Origin: Isoetes taiwanensis
Lineage: Eukaryota; Streptophyta; Lycopodiopsida; Isoetales; Isoetaceae
Assembly (NCBI GenBank): GCA_021234155.1
Contig: JAJEKV010000011.1
Span: 18,678,677-18,742,676 of the forward strand
DNA length: 64,000 nucleotides
Direction of reading: 5' to 3'
The notes below the pieces were generated by a model. That model was not told the DNA's origin and did no database searches. It worked only from the letters and a program-made list of their open reading frames with translations. Both the position numbers and the translations under genes were made by a program. The stretch's first letter is position 1. Every line of letters starts with the position of its first letter. Below, one piece after another: positions 10,801-21,878 of the stretch.

Positions 10801-12759
10801 TATAATGATCAAAATGAAATCAGCAAGTACAAAGCTCGCCTTGTAGCTTTGGGATGCTCGCAAACAAAAGGGGTAGATTATCATGAAACGTTTGCACCGG
10901 TTGCAAGATTAAGCTCTGTTCGAACAGTCTTGGCTGTGGCAGCAGCTTTGAACTTAGACCTACAGCAAATGGACGTTAAAACAGCATTCCTTCATGGTAA
11001 ATTGGACGAGGAAGTTTATCTTAAGCAAGCACCAGGGTTCGTTGTTCCAGACAAAGATCATCTTGTTTACAAATTGAAGAAAGCAATTTACGGTTTGAAG
11101 CAGTCGCCTCGACAATGGTACCATACAATTCATAAGTTTCTGACAAGACAAGGGTTCACTCGAAGTCAGGCAGATTGGAACGTATATAGTAAGAGGTATC
11201 ATGATTCGCTTCTTCTCATTGTTTTATATGTAGATGATCTTATTCTGGCAAGCGATAGTTCTGACATGATGCAAGCTACTAAGGATGCATTGAGTAAAAG
11301 GTTTAGTATGACAGATTTGGGCCCTCTGCATTATTTTCTTGGCATCCAAGTTGTTCGTGATCAGCACCATCAAACCATTAAGATTCATCAAAAGAAGTCT
11401 ATTTTGAACTTGTTGCATGCCTGTAATATGCACAGTAGTAAGGGAGTAGTTACTCCTGCTACTTATGCTATGCCATCTCTTGCAGCTTCTCATAAGTGTG
11501 ATGATTTAGGGGGATTGTCATTTCGAAGTATTGTTGGCTCTCTTATGCATTTCATGGTTTGTACTAGGCCTGATATTGCTCAGGCCACTATTACCTTGAG
11601 TCAATACTTGGATAATCCTGCACCTCAGCATTGGTTAGCTCTTAAGAGACTTCTTCGCTACTTGCAAAGTACGCCCAGCATGGGAATCTGCTATTATCAT
11701 AAGGTCAGTTCTCCACTTGTGCTTCAAGGTTTTGCAGATGCTGATTATGCAGGAGACAAAAGTGACCGAAAATCTAGAACTGGCTATTGTTTTCTCCTGC
11801 AAGGGGGAGTGATAGACTGGTGCAGTAGAAACCAGAAGTCCACTGCAGCTTCCACATGTGAATCTGAGTATATGGCTCTGTGCAGTGCTGCAAAAGAGTG
11901 CATTTGGTTATGGAGGTTGCTTGGAGAAATATATGTGCCACAACATGAAGCTACAGTACTCTATAATGATAATACTGCTGCCCTTTCCCTTGTGAAGAAC
12001 CCAACGAACTTTACTAATGCCAAACACATTGAGGTTCAATTCCATTTCACCAGGGAAAAGGTAAGTGAAGGTCACATTGCTGTGCAACATTTGAGAACTG
12101 ACAAAATGGTTGCAGATGTATTCACTAAAGCTTTGGGCAAGAAGCAATTCATGAAATGCATTGCAGCTATTGGCATGTTACAGGTTTAAAATTTTGTGCA
12201 AGGAATGTTGCAGGAGTGCAAAGAAGTCTGAAGCATAAATTTGGTTTGGAGCCTTATTGAAGTTGAAGAAGTTGCAGCTCTGAAGGCATTCTGATTTTGA
12301 TTGGAAGATATTTCCAATCTATTGACGGAAGTTCCTTTTGTTCTAGTTAGTTGTTTTTCATCCTATTCATGTGAAAAGTAAAAATTAGATAGTGATTTAA
12401 TTTTGCTGAAACTCTGATAGATCAGGTATATTTTGAGGGGGAATGTTGACAATGGTATAATGTTAGCAAAATATACCTTACGTAGATACATGCCAGAATT
12501 AGCAAGGTGTGCTATTCTATTAGGAGCTCCACGCGGTGCTCCTATTATCATGGAACTTTGGATGTATCAGTTTCTAATCAGTAAAACAAACCACCTTTCT
12601 CTGCACTCTGAGTATTTTGGTTCTGCATGTCGCTGCTGATATTTATCATGTACCAAACACTTTTGAAGACATCTTCTTACCGGAGGAGAAGATTGTTTCC
12701 GGATAGCTAGCTACCAGTATCGGACTCGATTCTAAACGTAAATGATACTTAGTGCACAT
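4859..12759 (-). CDS. At4g18490-like protein, 12 exons, copia element in intron 1
   Basis: Exons by splice sites and phase: 12681-12759, about 7534-7659, 7248-7457, 6573-7186, 6474-6522, 6309-6395, 5958-6194, 5709-5892, 5523-5620, 5326-5455, 5140-5259 and 4859-5065. All phases agree except at the end of exon 2. The product, about 700 aa, resembles the uncharacterised plant protein At4g18490. It has an N-terminal [13 protein letters not shown] block, repeats like [19 protein letters not shown] with Lys-Ser-Pro stretches, a long acidic low-complexity middle, and a C-terminal coiled segment ([20 protein letters not shown] then [10 protein letters not shown]). The start at 12759 is the only ATG that opens exon 1, and it splices in frame (SS/DDD). 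The exon 2 donor gives the wrong phase by one base, so a frameshift or sequence error is possible. A 50-nt intron (6523-6572) is needed to avoid a stop. The function of the family is unknown. Confidence 0.72.
7734..7938 (+). repeat. 5' LTR of the copia element
   Basis: 205 bp, TG...CA ends, 201 of 205 positions identical to the right LTR. The four differences fall near 7772, 7813, 7820 and 7868. Confidence 0.93.
7939..7951 (+). promoter_or_regulatory. Primer binding site, initiator tRNA-Met type
   Basis: TGGTATCAGAGCA follows the CA end of the LTR directly. This is the standard copia primer site complementary to the 3' end of initiator tRNA-Met. Confidence 0.93.
7996..12189 (+). pseudogene. 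Copia gag-pol polyprotein, frameshifted
   Basis: The frame starts at ATG 7996 ([15 protein letters not shown]) and is broken near 8125, 8195 and 9935, with stops at 10684 and 10711. Gag carries a zinc knuckle [14 protein letters not shown] near 8635. The aspartic protease shows [12 protein letters not shown] near 9090. The pre-integrase has LWHERLGHP and [15 protein letters not shown], and the integrase has HMDVWGKA and [11 protein letters not shown] contains [19 protein letters not shown] and the catalytic [10 protein letters not shown] near 11224. RNase H shows [19 protein letters not shown] and [10 protein letters not shown] and ends at 12189. The homopolymer at 8190 is a likely site of one shift. 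The two stops replace what is usually W and a polar residue in this family. The element cannot make its own proteins as read. Confidence 0.9.
12444..12648 (+). repeat. 3' LTR of the copia element
   Basis: 205-bp partner of the left LTR, preceded by the purine tract GAGGGGGAA. The flank reads T then GTACC, matching GTACC before the left LTR with one extra T. Confidence 0.93.
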
Positions 12760-12954
12760 CTTACCGTTGGGACAGGGCCAATCTGTGGCCCGGATAATTT
12801 GCCCAGTAAATAAGTAAATATTTTCTACGTGTAAATAAATCTAAATTCGTCCCCCTAGTTTTGTTTCAGAAACACTCTACCAATCAATGGTTTTTTGTTG
12901 CACTTTATTATTGTTCTCCAATGTGCATGCAAGGGTTCCAAGTTAGTACATTGG

Positions 12955-13128
12955 TTGTAAATGATAATTTATCTGATGTGCATGATCTTACTTCAATCAT
13001 TGTTCATGCTCTTGCTTTTGTCATTGTTCAACTTCTTTATTGCTGCAACTATATTACATTGATGGCGTATTCTTTATCTAAATAGTCCTAGTTATCTTAA
13101 AGTGTGATGATTGTTTTACTAGAAATAC
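12955..13128 (+). repeat. Direct repeat, copy 1 (about 170 bp)
   Basis: Matches 14143-14307 closely, starting with TTGTAAATGATAATTTA and ending near TACTAGAAATA. The two copies flank about 1.0 kb of different DNA, as long terminal repeats or a duplicated insertion site might. I see no TG...CA ends, primer site or coding frame, so I leave the cause open. Confidence 0.7.
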
Positions 13129-13252
13129 CATTATGAAGGGGTTAAACCCCCTTTAGAGCCCATTACGACAAATAAATGGGCGAGCCTGGAGGGGCGAGCC
13201 CATTTATTTTTGCTGTAATGGGTGAGAAATGGGGTTTGACCCCTTTAACTAG
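13129..13252. repeat. Foldback element (long imperfect hairpin)
   Basis: The arms carry CCCATTAC...AAATAAATGGGC and, inverted, GCCCATTTATTTTT...GTAATGGG, with outer arms like GGGGTTAAACC and GGGGTTTGACCCC. About 50 bp on each side can pair around a short GC-rich loop. This is the shape of a MITE or foldback transposon. Confidence 0.6.
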
Positions 13253-14142
13253 TAGGGTCCGAGACTGCTTTAACAGCGACAAGCAAAATCTGCATCAGCA
13301 ATAACTGCATGCCTTTTCCAACGTTATCCCGGAGCTCCGATTTGGGTGATGCGATTTAAGATTTAAGCGGCGAGATTTGAGATTCAAGCAGCGATAAGCT
13401 CCGATTTAAGCAGCCTTCAAGACTGCAAGGCTAGAGCTCCAAGACCTCCAAGACGGTCGGCCAGAGCTCCAAAGCTCCGATTTAAGCAAAGCCTTCAAGA
13501 CGGCCGACCAGAGCTCTGTCTTCGCTGAGATGCTTGTTTGGCAAATATTTGATAGCTGAGATGCTTCGCAGGCAGTTTATCAAGATAAACAGGCAAGCAG
13601 ATGGTTTATCGAGATAAACAGGCCGAATATGAGCTATTACGGCTAATAACTGATTTCAATCTAATGGCTAAGATCTAAAGTAGTCGAGGAACTGCCGGTT
13701 AAGGATGTTTCCCATCCGACTTGCATTGTTAAGCATCATGCTAGCATCCAGTGTGAGATCAAACTCTCCATTGAATTCGTAGTTATTGCTTATAGCTTCC
13801 TTATTTCTTCACCAAGCCATAACAAGAAATAACTTGTGGAAGGTACACGCATATCTCGTGTCTTGCTATGGAACATGTGGGTCTTTGAATCTTGAAAATC
13901 CAACGGTTTACCACTCATAGATTGGCATTCTTCTTCTATGATTATACTAGTTTAATCATATGGGCTCCCATGGCCATACAAATTTTCATTTATTCTTTCG
14001 ACTCCTTGTGTTTTTTGAGTTATATTTGCCTTTATGTAATTTTTGTATATAAGAATGTCATCCGGGTGACATTCCCCCAGTTTTAACATGCCTCTACGCC
14101 TCCACGCATCGACCTATTTCCACTTAAGGCGTGTCGGCCTCA
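13253..14142. other. Non-coding DNA with short direct repeats
   Basis: Between 13330 and 13520 the words GCTCCGATTTAAGC and AGAGCTCCAAGAC recur, and near 13560-13620 GTTTATC.AGATAAACAGGC occurs twice. The rest holds no gene that I can support. Confidence 0.5.
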
Positions 14143-14307
14143 AGTTGTAAATGATAATTTACACGATGTGCATGATCTTACTTCAATCATTGCTTCCATC
14201 ATTATTCAACTTCTTTATTGTTGCAACTTTATTACATTGTCGGCATATTTTCTATCTAGATAGTTCTAGTTATCTTAAAGTATGATGATTGTATTACTAG
14301 AAATAAT
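14143..14307 (+). repeat. Direct repeat, copy 2
   Basis: Partner of 12955-13128, in the same orientation, with small indels. It lacks a stretch around the repeated word TTCATGCTCTTGC. Confidence 0.7.
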
Positions 14308-15081
14308 TGATAGATAAGACAGAGTTCGATCTACCAACGTGAATTAATCTATCAAACATAGTGGGCCACATTGTTGATAATAGCCACATTATTCTATAGG
14401 CTTTATTAACAATGCACCATGGGTTTTCAAAATTCTTATAGATTTTGTCCCAACTGTTGAAAATCGGTACCAAGGATAAAATCGGTACCAAGAACATGGA
14501 AGTTCGATTTGTGATGAATAGCAAGCGCATAGTTGGGTTTGGAGTCCTTGTGCCTTAAAATCGCATCCATCTTAGAGAGCTGGAATAGAGACATGGCTGA
14601 TAATAGTGTAGATTTGAAACCTTGTTTTTACAGAGTAGAGAAGCGAAATATTGGCTGGACTAGAGATGCAAGCTTTGATTGCTGGCATTCTGCTTCAAAT
14701 AACGATTTGGAAAGCATGCTTTTGAAAGACGAAGTGCTAAGGACCAAGGATCACCTGTTGGTGTTGGGACCGACCATATCTAAGTTTGCTTGTATTTTTA
14801 GATCTAAATGGTTATGCTATTAGTTATGACTATGGCATAAATAAGGTTGTTTGAGTTGTGTACAGACCATGCTTACGTGGTTTAATATTTTGTAGACAAG
14901 CTTAAACATAATAGATGTAATCAGATTTTGTTGGTAAAAGCTAAAACCTAAAGCAGGTGGCACAAGGCCCCCAAAATTGAACCATTATGATTTTTTTTTA
15001 ATAGTTTGTTGATGAAGACCAAATCTAAAAATCAGTACGTGTTAGTGGGTTCAAAAGTTTACAAACCATGTCTAATTATCT
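14308..15081. other. No supported gene
   Basis: A 96-codon frame at 14533-14823 has no family resemblance or splice context that I can see. The words AAATCGGTACCAAG occur twice near 14465-14490. The rest is AT-rich. Confidence 0.4.
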
Positions 15082-15317
15082 AATATGGTTCATCAACATC
15101 ATTTTCTAAGGTGATAAGACAACAACGTTTTATGGCATGGTATTTTAACATGGCAATTTTAATTGGTCTCTGTGACAACTTAAACTATATGATATTCTAA
15201 TACGATTCATCAACATATTTTTCTAAAGTGATAAGACAACATTGTTTTATGACATGGTATTGAAACATGGCAATTTTAATTGGTCTCTGTAACAACTTAA
15301 ACTATATGATATATATT
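15082..15317 (+). repeat. Tandem duplication of about 118 bp
   Basis: Copies 15082-15198 and 15199-15317 share blocks such as CATGGCAATTTTAATTGG and ACAACTTAAACTATATGATA. They differ at roughly one base in ten. Confidence 0.75.
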
Positions 15318-16015
15318 ACTGTTTAGAATGTCAAGTTTATTAGACTGGTATTTAATCACATCTATCTTCTTCAATATATTGGCATGGTAATTTTAAGCGC
15401 ATAATGATCATGATGCTTTACAGTGATTAACCAACAATACATGACGTGGTAAACGTTCTTGGTTTAAATATGCTAATATGATTTTATTTACTCTGTTTTT
15501 CTCCATGGTACTAAAACATAATTATTTCAGTTAGTATTTCTAACAACTTAAAATGTATGATACAAACTAATGCTCAGTATTTCAAGTTTAATGGAATGGT
15601 ATTTGATCGCAAACGTGTAGTTTTTTTGTTATATTTCTTACAAAAAAACAACACTTAAAACCACGCGTAGTATTGTTCCAAAAATGCTAGAATAAAGCAT
15701 AATGTTTGTGTGGAGTTTTCACACACAAAAACGCGTCATTTTCATGTGCGACTTTTAGACAAAAACAACATGTAATTTCTATGTGTGATTTTTCAACTTG
15801 GTTCTTAGACAAAAACAACATGCAAAAGCAAAAACAACACATAGTTTTTAAGTGTGGTCTTTACCCAAAACGTGTAGTTTTAATATGCAAGCTTTTATGG
15901 GATTGTGTTTTTTCAATTGTCCACGTGTTTTTTCAATTGTCCACATGTTGTTTGTTGTCCAAAAAGTTGTTTTTCCTACATGACATTTTTTCTATTGTAG
16001 TTTTAGAAAGGCCGT
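15318..16015. other. AT-rich, T/A-run-rich non-coding DNA
   Basis: From about 15600 it repeats words like CGTGTAGTTTT and ACAAAAACAACA. A similar composition with ACGTGTA and long T runs recurs at 39.99-40.64 kb, so both may be copies of one non-coding repeat family. I see no gene. Confidence 0.35.
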
Positions 16016-16019
16016 CTGG

Positions 16020-17395
16020 GAATCGAACCCAAACAAGTCCAGTCAGGCTGTATATGCTCGTCCAAAAGTAAAATCAAGCCAATGAACAACCACCATTTAA
16101 GCCCTTGGGTTACCATTACAGGTACCAATACAATCAGAGCAAAGGCAGCTACAACAACCAAGCTCACCTGCCAAGTTTACATCATGTCATTAAAATCATT
16201 AAAAATTGATCCACCTAGACTATTGCTTTCTCTTGAGGACGATATTTGCTCACATCAAAATGCCAAAAATACCATTGACTTATAAAACAATCCACCACAA
16301 TGGTTCCATTGCTTAAAGGCCCTGATCTGTCATACATATGAGGTCTGAATGGTTGCCATGCAATGTCCACTGCCAGCCTGAAACAAGCATTGAATATAGT
16401 AAGCATTCATACATGAAGCAAAACAAGGTAAAAAAACAATACTTGTTTGTATGAGCATGATGAGCATTATGTTTGAGTCTCCATAATTCAAAAGGGTAGA
16501 TTAAAGGTGCCATAACAATTGTCCAAGGATCTTATTCCGTGGAACTATGTTCAATTGCATCCCTAGTTGTTGCCCTTTTCTTAAACATGTTTGAGCCAAA
16601 ATGGCTGTCACTTTTGAAATTGTAGTGCCTCTTTCACATACCCCACTGCAAAAGCGTAAACTGAAATACTCTTCGCATTTGTGATAATCAAAATCAATAG
16701 AAGCAATTATTATCTATCAGGGCGGGTCCAGCAAGTTTATTAGCATAGGATTACGCGATAAAGAGTCTCAAAACTGCAGAATAATCACCTGGACACATAA
16801 CCTGTGCAGCATTTCTAAGATGACTACTTACCAAAATCAGAAAAAATGCAAAAGAATGGTTAGCCAAACTGATACTGAAACAGGGATAATAGATCCACAT
16901 AATGTAAGAGAGACCTTTCAGAATATACAAATTACACCAATCAAAATGCCACATACTATGTCTAGGATACATAACCTCAATCAAGTCCTAACTCCGTCAC
17001 TAAGCACTCACAAGTTTGGCTTTTTTAAACTGAGTTGTGTCCACGGTCATGACCAATAACAAACAATCATCTCAATGCAGTTCTCAGGAACAAATAGACA
17101 AATGGATAAAGATACCAAGGAGCAACTACAAGAGCCACATATCCTGCCGCCACTATGGAGAAAGTAACTACCACAGTCTTCCATGCCTTTAGATCATCAA
17201 TCTCACCTATTATATAACAATGATAATGAGACACACATCAATAAAAATCTATCTACAGAAGCAATAGATTGTGGGACCAGATTCATGAAGTTTACGTCTT
17301 TCAACAGTTTCAATTTCATTAGAAGCTCTCACAAAATTCTTTAGGCAGTGTCTTTACAAGATCACTTATTGCTAACCCTTCAGGTATCTATAAAA
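16020..17395 (-). pseudogene. Plastid omega-6 fatty acid desaturase (FAD6-type) pseudogene
   Basis: Exon-like blocks on the minus strand follow the order of plastid FAD6. The first (17395-17316) has IPEGLAISDLVKTLPKEF. The next (17210-17030) has GEIDDLKAWKTVVVTFS, a hydrophobic run APWYLYPFVYLF and the first histidine box as GHDRGH. The third (16515-16445) has [15 protein letters not shown] then HHAHTN, the second box. The fourth (16380-16215) has DIAWQPF and QWYFWHFDVSKYRP, and a last block (16165-16025) has ALIVLVPVMVTQGLKWW. In the family this enzyme adds a second double bond to plastid glycerolipid acyl chains. Here a TGA precedes box 1, box 1 has Arg for Cys, and frames shift, so it is dead. 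The N-terminal exons are missing: the 5' side meets the ParB-methyltransferase locus at an intron acceptor (TTTTATAG) near 17395. Confidence 0.75.
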
Positions 17396-19391
17396 TGATT
17401 GGATGATATAAGATCTCATGGCAATTACACCTATCTCAGCAGCTATCCTAGCAACATGTTCCTGGCCCCTTTCTATAACCTCTGCTGTGTCCATCTCCGT
17501 ATAGCCTGTTACATCTGGGATGTCTACAGACATGGCCTGTGCAAGGAGTTGGATATGTAGATCCAGTCCTTCCGTCTCAGTATCCATAGCGCTGCCTTCG
17601 ACCGATGCGCCACTCTGCACAGCACAGGCGATATCGGGTGCATGGAAGAGCTTCTTTTTCTTGGCTACAACCTGATGCTCTTGTGTACCACTTGGCTCAC
17701 CCTCTTGATCCGCAGGGTCCACGTCCATGCCTACGTATTCGAAATTCGACCCGCCTGTCAAGAAAGGCATGTAGGCATCAAATTTTTTGTTTAAAGCCCC
17801 CAATTTTTGAAACACGGGCTCTAGCGCAATAATACCTTTCTCAGTAGACTCCAGAAGTCTTTTCGTTTCCTGCATCCTTTCCTCATAGCTTTTCTCATCC
17901 ATTTGATCCAAGATTTCATCAATCTTAGATATATCTGTTTTCTGGGTAATATTTAAATTGATCTTGTCAGGACCATTTATAGTGTCTGCCTTCTCCTCTT
18001 CAACTGTCTCCCCAGTGCCCTGGCAAACCATTTTTTCAAGCTTATCCAAGAAAGCCCTCAGAAATCGGCATACTTTACCCTGGCTTTCGAAAGCAATACT
18101 TTTCTTTCCCTGCATAAAGGCGACACGGGAAGCAGTACCTGCTGAGAAGAAATCAAGGACACAACCATCCTTGGGCACAAGCTTGTCAACAATGTAGTAA
18201 GCATATGATGTCTTCAACTGGCACTTCATCACGTGATCACCTTCCATTTCGACAAACTTGTATCTGGGTTTACCCGTGAAGTAAGTCTGCCATTTTTTTT
18301 TCATTTTCTCATCAGTTTCTTCGTTACCAGTGACAGGCATTGGTGGCAAGGGGGTGTTTTTTGGTGCTGTGCTCACCGGTGTCAAACGAAGCTCCAACTC
18401 TGGCAATATCGAGGTTACCCTGGAGTCGCTTCTGTTAATGCACATATGGGTGATGTAATACTGATATTGTGATATTCCTTCACCCTTTTCTTGTTCACCC
18501 ATCCTTGCTCGTCATATGTGCCTACAGAAATATGGGACCCGCCTTGAATCTGCTTCTGGCTGTAGAAGCAATCTGGCAAGTTCAATGACCGCATCAAAAT
18601 CACAAGGTGATAAATATTAGCAGTTGTCATGCTGGATATTCTTGTAAAGAGTTCCATGTACTTTTTGCAAGTCCATAATGTAGAGAATCCCCTAATGTCA
18701 ATGAACACCAAAGTTGCATTCTCAGATATTGGAGTGGACGTAGGAATCCCTTCCTTTGTCACAGCATGAACAACATTTTTCTTTTCTTTGATTTTGATAG
18801 CCTCTTCAGGTTTCAAAATCGATCTAATGGGTTCTAAAAATGCAACGGGCAAATTACCCACGACATGATCTTTATTGTAATTGGCGTTCACGTACTCTGT
18901 ATCCGAATCAGATATATCAAGAATCCACTGTTCTGTGAAAGCAGGAAACTCAGACAGCAATTCTTCGAAGAAAGTGTATTCTTTCTGAAGCAACGTGGAA
19001 GCGTATGACAAACTCTCTTTGCGCATGAAGGTCAAGCTTCTAATGTCAATGGCGCGCTGCTTGCAATCAAACCTGCCATGATATCCGGCTTGCACTTTAA
19101 GGTATGTTTTTCCTTCCAAAATCTCATCAAGAAGCTGAGAAACCTCTGCATTAGACATGCCTCTAAGGTATCTTAACCAGGTTTTGTTGAAGAAGTCCTT
19201 CGTGGGCTTATCAGGAAAATCTCCATGTTCATCACAGAGTTTTTTGTTCACCTATTTGTTGGCCACTTCCATTAATTTTCTGAAGACCCGCTCCTCCATA
19301 AAAATAAATTGTTTTTCGTCTTTTAGCTCCTTCACCTTCAATGTTGTGGTAGCTATCTCGTGGAAGTCCTACAAAATAAATGGTCAGGAAA

Positions 19392-19405
19392 ATCGCGGCC
19401 GCGAT
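19392..19405. repeat. Palindrome ATCGCGGCCGCGAT inside an intron
   Basis: A perfect 14-bp palindrome followed by GTTGACGAGC, lying in the intron (about 19378-19432) of the ParB-methyltransferase pseudogene. It belongs to the motif family clustered at 21.0-22.9 kb. Confidence 0.8.
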
Positions 19406-21024
19406 GTTGACGAGCTAAGATAAGAAAAATACCTTCCATGCTGAGGTTGTGGCAGTACCAATGGGACCTTGAGGAGGACATCCATACGCCTTATGTTGAT
19501 GCCGTAGCTGTTGAAGCTTCTCTATCAATGGCTCTCAGTATACAGTGTTAGCAATGACTTCATTGCACTGAATGCTCAATTCAATATATTCTCTATTTAT
19601 CAAATTTCCATTAAGCACTCTGGTTCTTCTCCTGGCGTAGGCTTTAGCAAACTCAAGCCGCTGTTCCAGCTCTCCAACAACACCGCAAAGCAATTGAGCT
19701 GCACATATACTATGGTTACCAGAAATTATCCAAAATTTCTTGCCCTTCAAATCAGCTTCTGTGTTCCACGTGATCTTTTTCCTGAAATAATGTACACTTA
19801 TAAGTTAGGAAGCCACAAAACAAAAATGATGGACAATAACAATCACCTGGTAATCGGGTCGAAGGGGACAACGTCGGCCGGTGTGAGCACCTCCGTAGCT
19901 CTTCACGAGTGTTTGCACATGGTCGTTTGAACGCATTCGATGCGTGATATTAGCAGGAGCTGGCTCGCAATAAAAAATAGAGACCTTCATAAACCAGTTC
20001 ACACCAAGCGGATAAAACCGCTTAAACTGTTCAAGTTTCTGTGCAGTTTGTTCAGCCAACTTGCGTTCTTCCTCGGGATTGAATTTAAGCTCCGTCGGCA
20101 GTTCAGAAACAACGGGCCATGCTAAGGACTTCGAGGATGAAATACCTGTCACGGAAGGGGGCGTGCGAGAAGACGAAGGCTCTCCACTGTCAGAAGTATT
20201 CAGTTTGTGGAGGTTGATCGTGAACTTCGAAATCTTGTTGGGGACCGTAGTATCTTTCGTCACAACAGGGGGAGCACAAATAGCCAAAGGCTGAGTAGGA
20301 TTAATAATAGCAGAAGGATGGACAGTGGAAACAGGCTCCACAGACATGGCTCTAGTCTGGGTAGAGTCCTCTGCTAAAGAAACAGGCTTTACATTCTTTT
20401 TCTTCGCCTGAGCTCTTAACCAGTTTGTGTCCATTACGGAGGGCATCTTCTCATCACGTTTAGCTTTCAATGCAATGCTGGGTGGTTTCTTATCTGCTAG
20501 CAAACCTTTTCTGCATGTCGAGAAACCAGACAATATATCCCTATTTCCAGTTATTCCTGACAGAGACAGAGATTCATACGACTGCAGCTCCCAGCCATAT
20601 CCTTTTGCACTAGTGGGAACATTCTTTCTTGTGGCCGGCTTGTTTAACTTGCTAGCTGTCATAAGTGAGGGATCATAGTTTGTCCATTTCAGGACGTACT
20701 CAAGGAACTGCAAATTTTGTGTATCCTCCACGCTGCATATAATGGCGTCTTGGACATTGTTTTTTGTTCCTTCCCACATAGCAATGACAATTCCTATCTG
20801 TTGTATGTCCTCAGCTTTTTTGCCAGTCTTGAGGAACAAGCAAAGGTCTTTTCTGCGGTCCCTTTTGTCTGTGGAATTGCTTGTGCAATTTCAATGCACC
20901 ACTTCCTTTCATTAGAAGATGTGATGATCTTCGTAGGCTCAACGTCAGGACCACGAAACAAATCCAGAGCTGCAAGCAAGAGAAGTGTAGTATTAATCCT
21001 AACCGCACAGTACTTATTCTCCCG

Positions 21025-21293
21025 TGAACTCAACAAGATCGCGGCCGCGATCTTCTTGAGTGCTCAGCAAGAAGCACCAGATTATCTTGTTGAGTGCTCC
21101 ACCAGATCGCGGGCGCGATCCTGCCGAGCACTACACAGGATCGTGGTGGCGCGATCATGCGGAGCACTCAGCAGGATCGCGGCCGCGATCCTGTTGAGTT
21201 CCATACTTCTGTATGACTACTTGAGAACGAAAAGATGAACCATAAAACAAAACATGCATTATCGAAATAAATCGCGGTCGCGATCTTCTTGAG
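21025..21293. repeat. Cluster of GATCGCG..CGCGATC palindromes
   Basis: Five copies lie at 21037-21052, 21105-21120, 21139-21156, 21175-21190 and 21271-21284. Most have a flank like CTTCTTGAG or CCTGTTGAG on one side and its inverse on the other, so the first and fourth extend to about 32-bp near-palindromes. They are in the first intron and the upstream region of the ParB-methyltransferase gene. Repeated palindromes near transposon genes are often binding sites for element proteins; that role is inferred here. Confidence 0.8.
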
Positions 21294-21878
21294 ATGAGGG
21301 GGCAAGAACTTACCTTCTCTGATATGCGCTTTAGGTGCCATGGATCGCGGGCGCCGGAAGAAATCAGAAAGCGTGTTTTCTAGGTCTGCGATCGAAGGCG
21401 CTAGAGTGAGCTGAAGGCGCGGAAATCATCGATGGCGCTAGTCTCCTCTTCAAAAGAAATCGCGAATTCTGAAAATAAATAGTGATCTGGCGGCGGTCTT
21501 AATTTAATATCACACGTGCGAGATCTGACGCGCCATAAATGCCTGCCATTATTGCAGCCGGAATTAATAATTACACCCCATTAATGCAACCGCCCTTAAT
21601 TATGGAGACGCAACAAATTTGTTATAATTGAGGCGTGTTCCGGACAAGAGGTACTTTTTGACGTGGACCTCTGGATTCAAAATCTGTACGTTGAGGGAGA
21701 GATATAACCACGCCCCCGTACCAATACCCCGCGTAATAAATGGCCCACGGAATAAATCATTACAAGGTTCAGGAGGACGAGTTAAGGACGGAAAAAGACA
21801 TCTGCGTTTGAATTTTGCAACTGAATTTCGCGCTCGTTCTTGTTGGCGGGGATTCCATTTTGAAATCGAGCAAGGTGT

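Larger units (their letters stand above)
7734..12648 (+). mobile_element. Full-length Ty1/copia LTR retrotransposon
   Basis: Two 205-bp LTRs (7734-7938 and 12444-12648) begin TGTTGACAAT and end TTTATCA, and differ at four positions. A primer site complementary to initiator tRNA-Met follows the left LTR, and a G-rich polypurine tract (12435-12443) precedes the right one. The order protease, integrase, RT, RNase H is that of Ty1/copia. The sequence GTACC flanks both ends, with one extra T at the right junction. It lies antisense inside intron 1 of the At4g18490-like gene. The 2 percent LTR divergence suggests a moderately young insertion, but its polyprotein frame is broken. Confidence 0.95.
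17372..21341 (-). pseudogene. ParB-like / DNA-methyltransferase-like fusion, transposon-borne
   Basis: Exon 1 (21341-21314, MAPKAHIRE) ends at a strong donor G/GTAAGT, and exon 2 starts after TTGCTTGCAG near 20970. The order of parts is an N-terminal unknown domain (CIEIAQAIPQTKGTAEKT, IGIVIAMWEGTKNNVQDAII), a Ser/Thr/Pro-rich linker, and a ParB/sulfiredoxin-like segment near 19890-19560. That segment has VLTPADVVPFDPITRKKI and KKFWIISGNHSICAAQLL. A long middle follows, then LVFIDIRGFSTLW (near 18700) in the place of methyltransferase motif IV. VLDFFSAGTASRVAF with GKKSIAFE (near 18100-18170) sits in the place of motif I, giving the permuted order of N6/N4 methylases. The acidic tail is coiled-coil-like. 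Frameshifts (near 20830, 19890 and 18460) and in-frame TGA and TAG make it a relic. The DPPY-like catalytic residues are not preserved. Domain names rest on my motif reading only. Confidence 0.6.

Noticed and set aside
12955-14307. Direct repeats taken as LTRs of a 1.35-kb element
   Set aside because: No TG...CA ends, primer site, purine tract or clear target duplication.
14533-14823. 96-codon plus-strand frame
   Set aside because: No recognisable domain and no conserved context; could be chance in AT-rich DNA.
16015-16035. tRNA-like B box (GGGTTCGATTCCC on the minus strand)
   Set aside because: No matching A box, acceptor stem or cloverleaf around it. It lies at the end of the FAD6 pseudogene and is probably chance or old repeat sequence.
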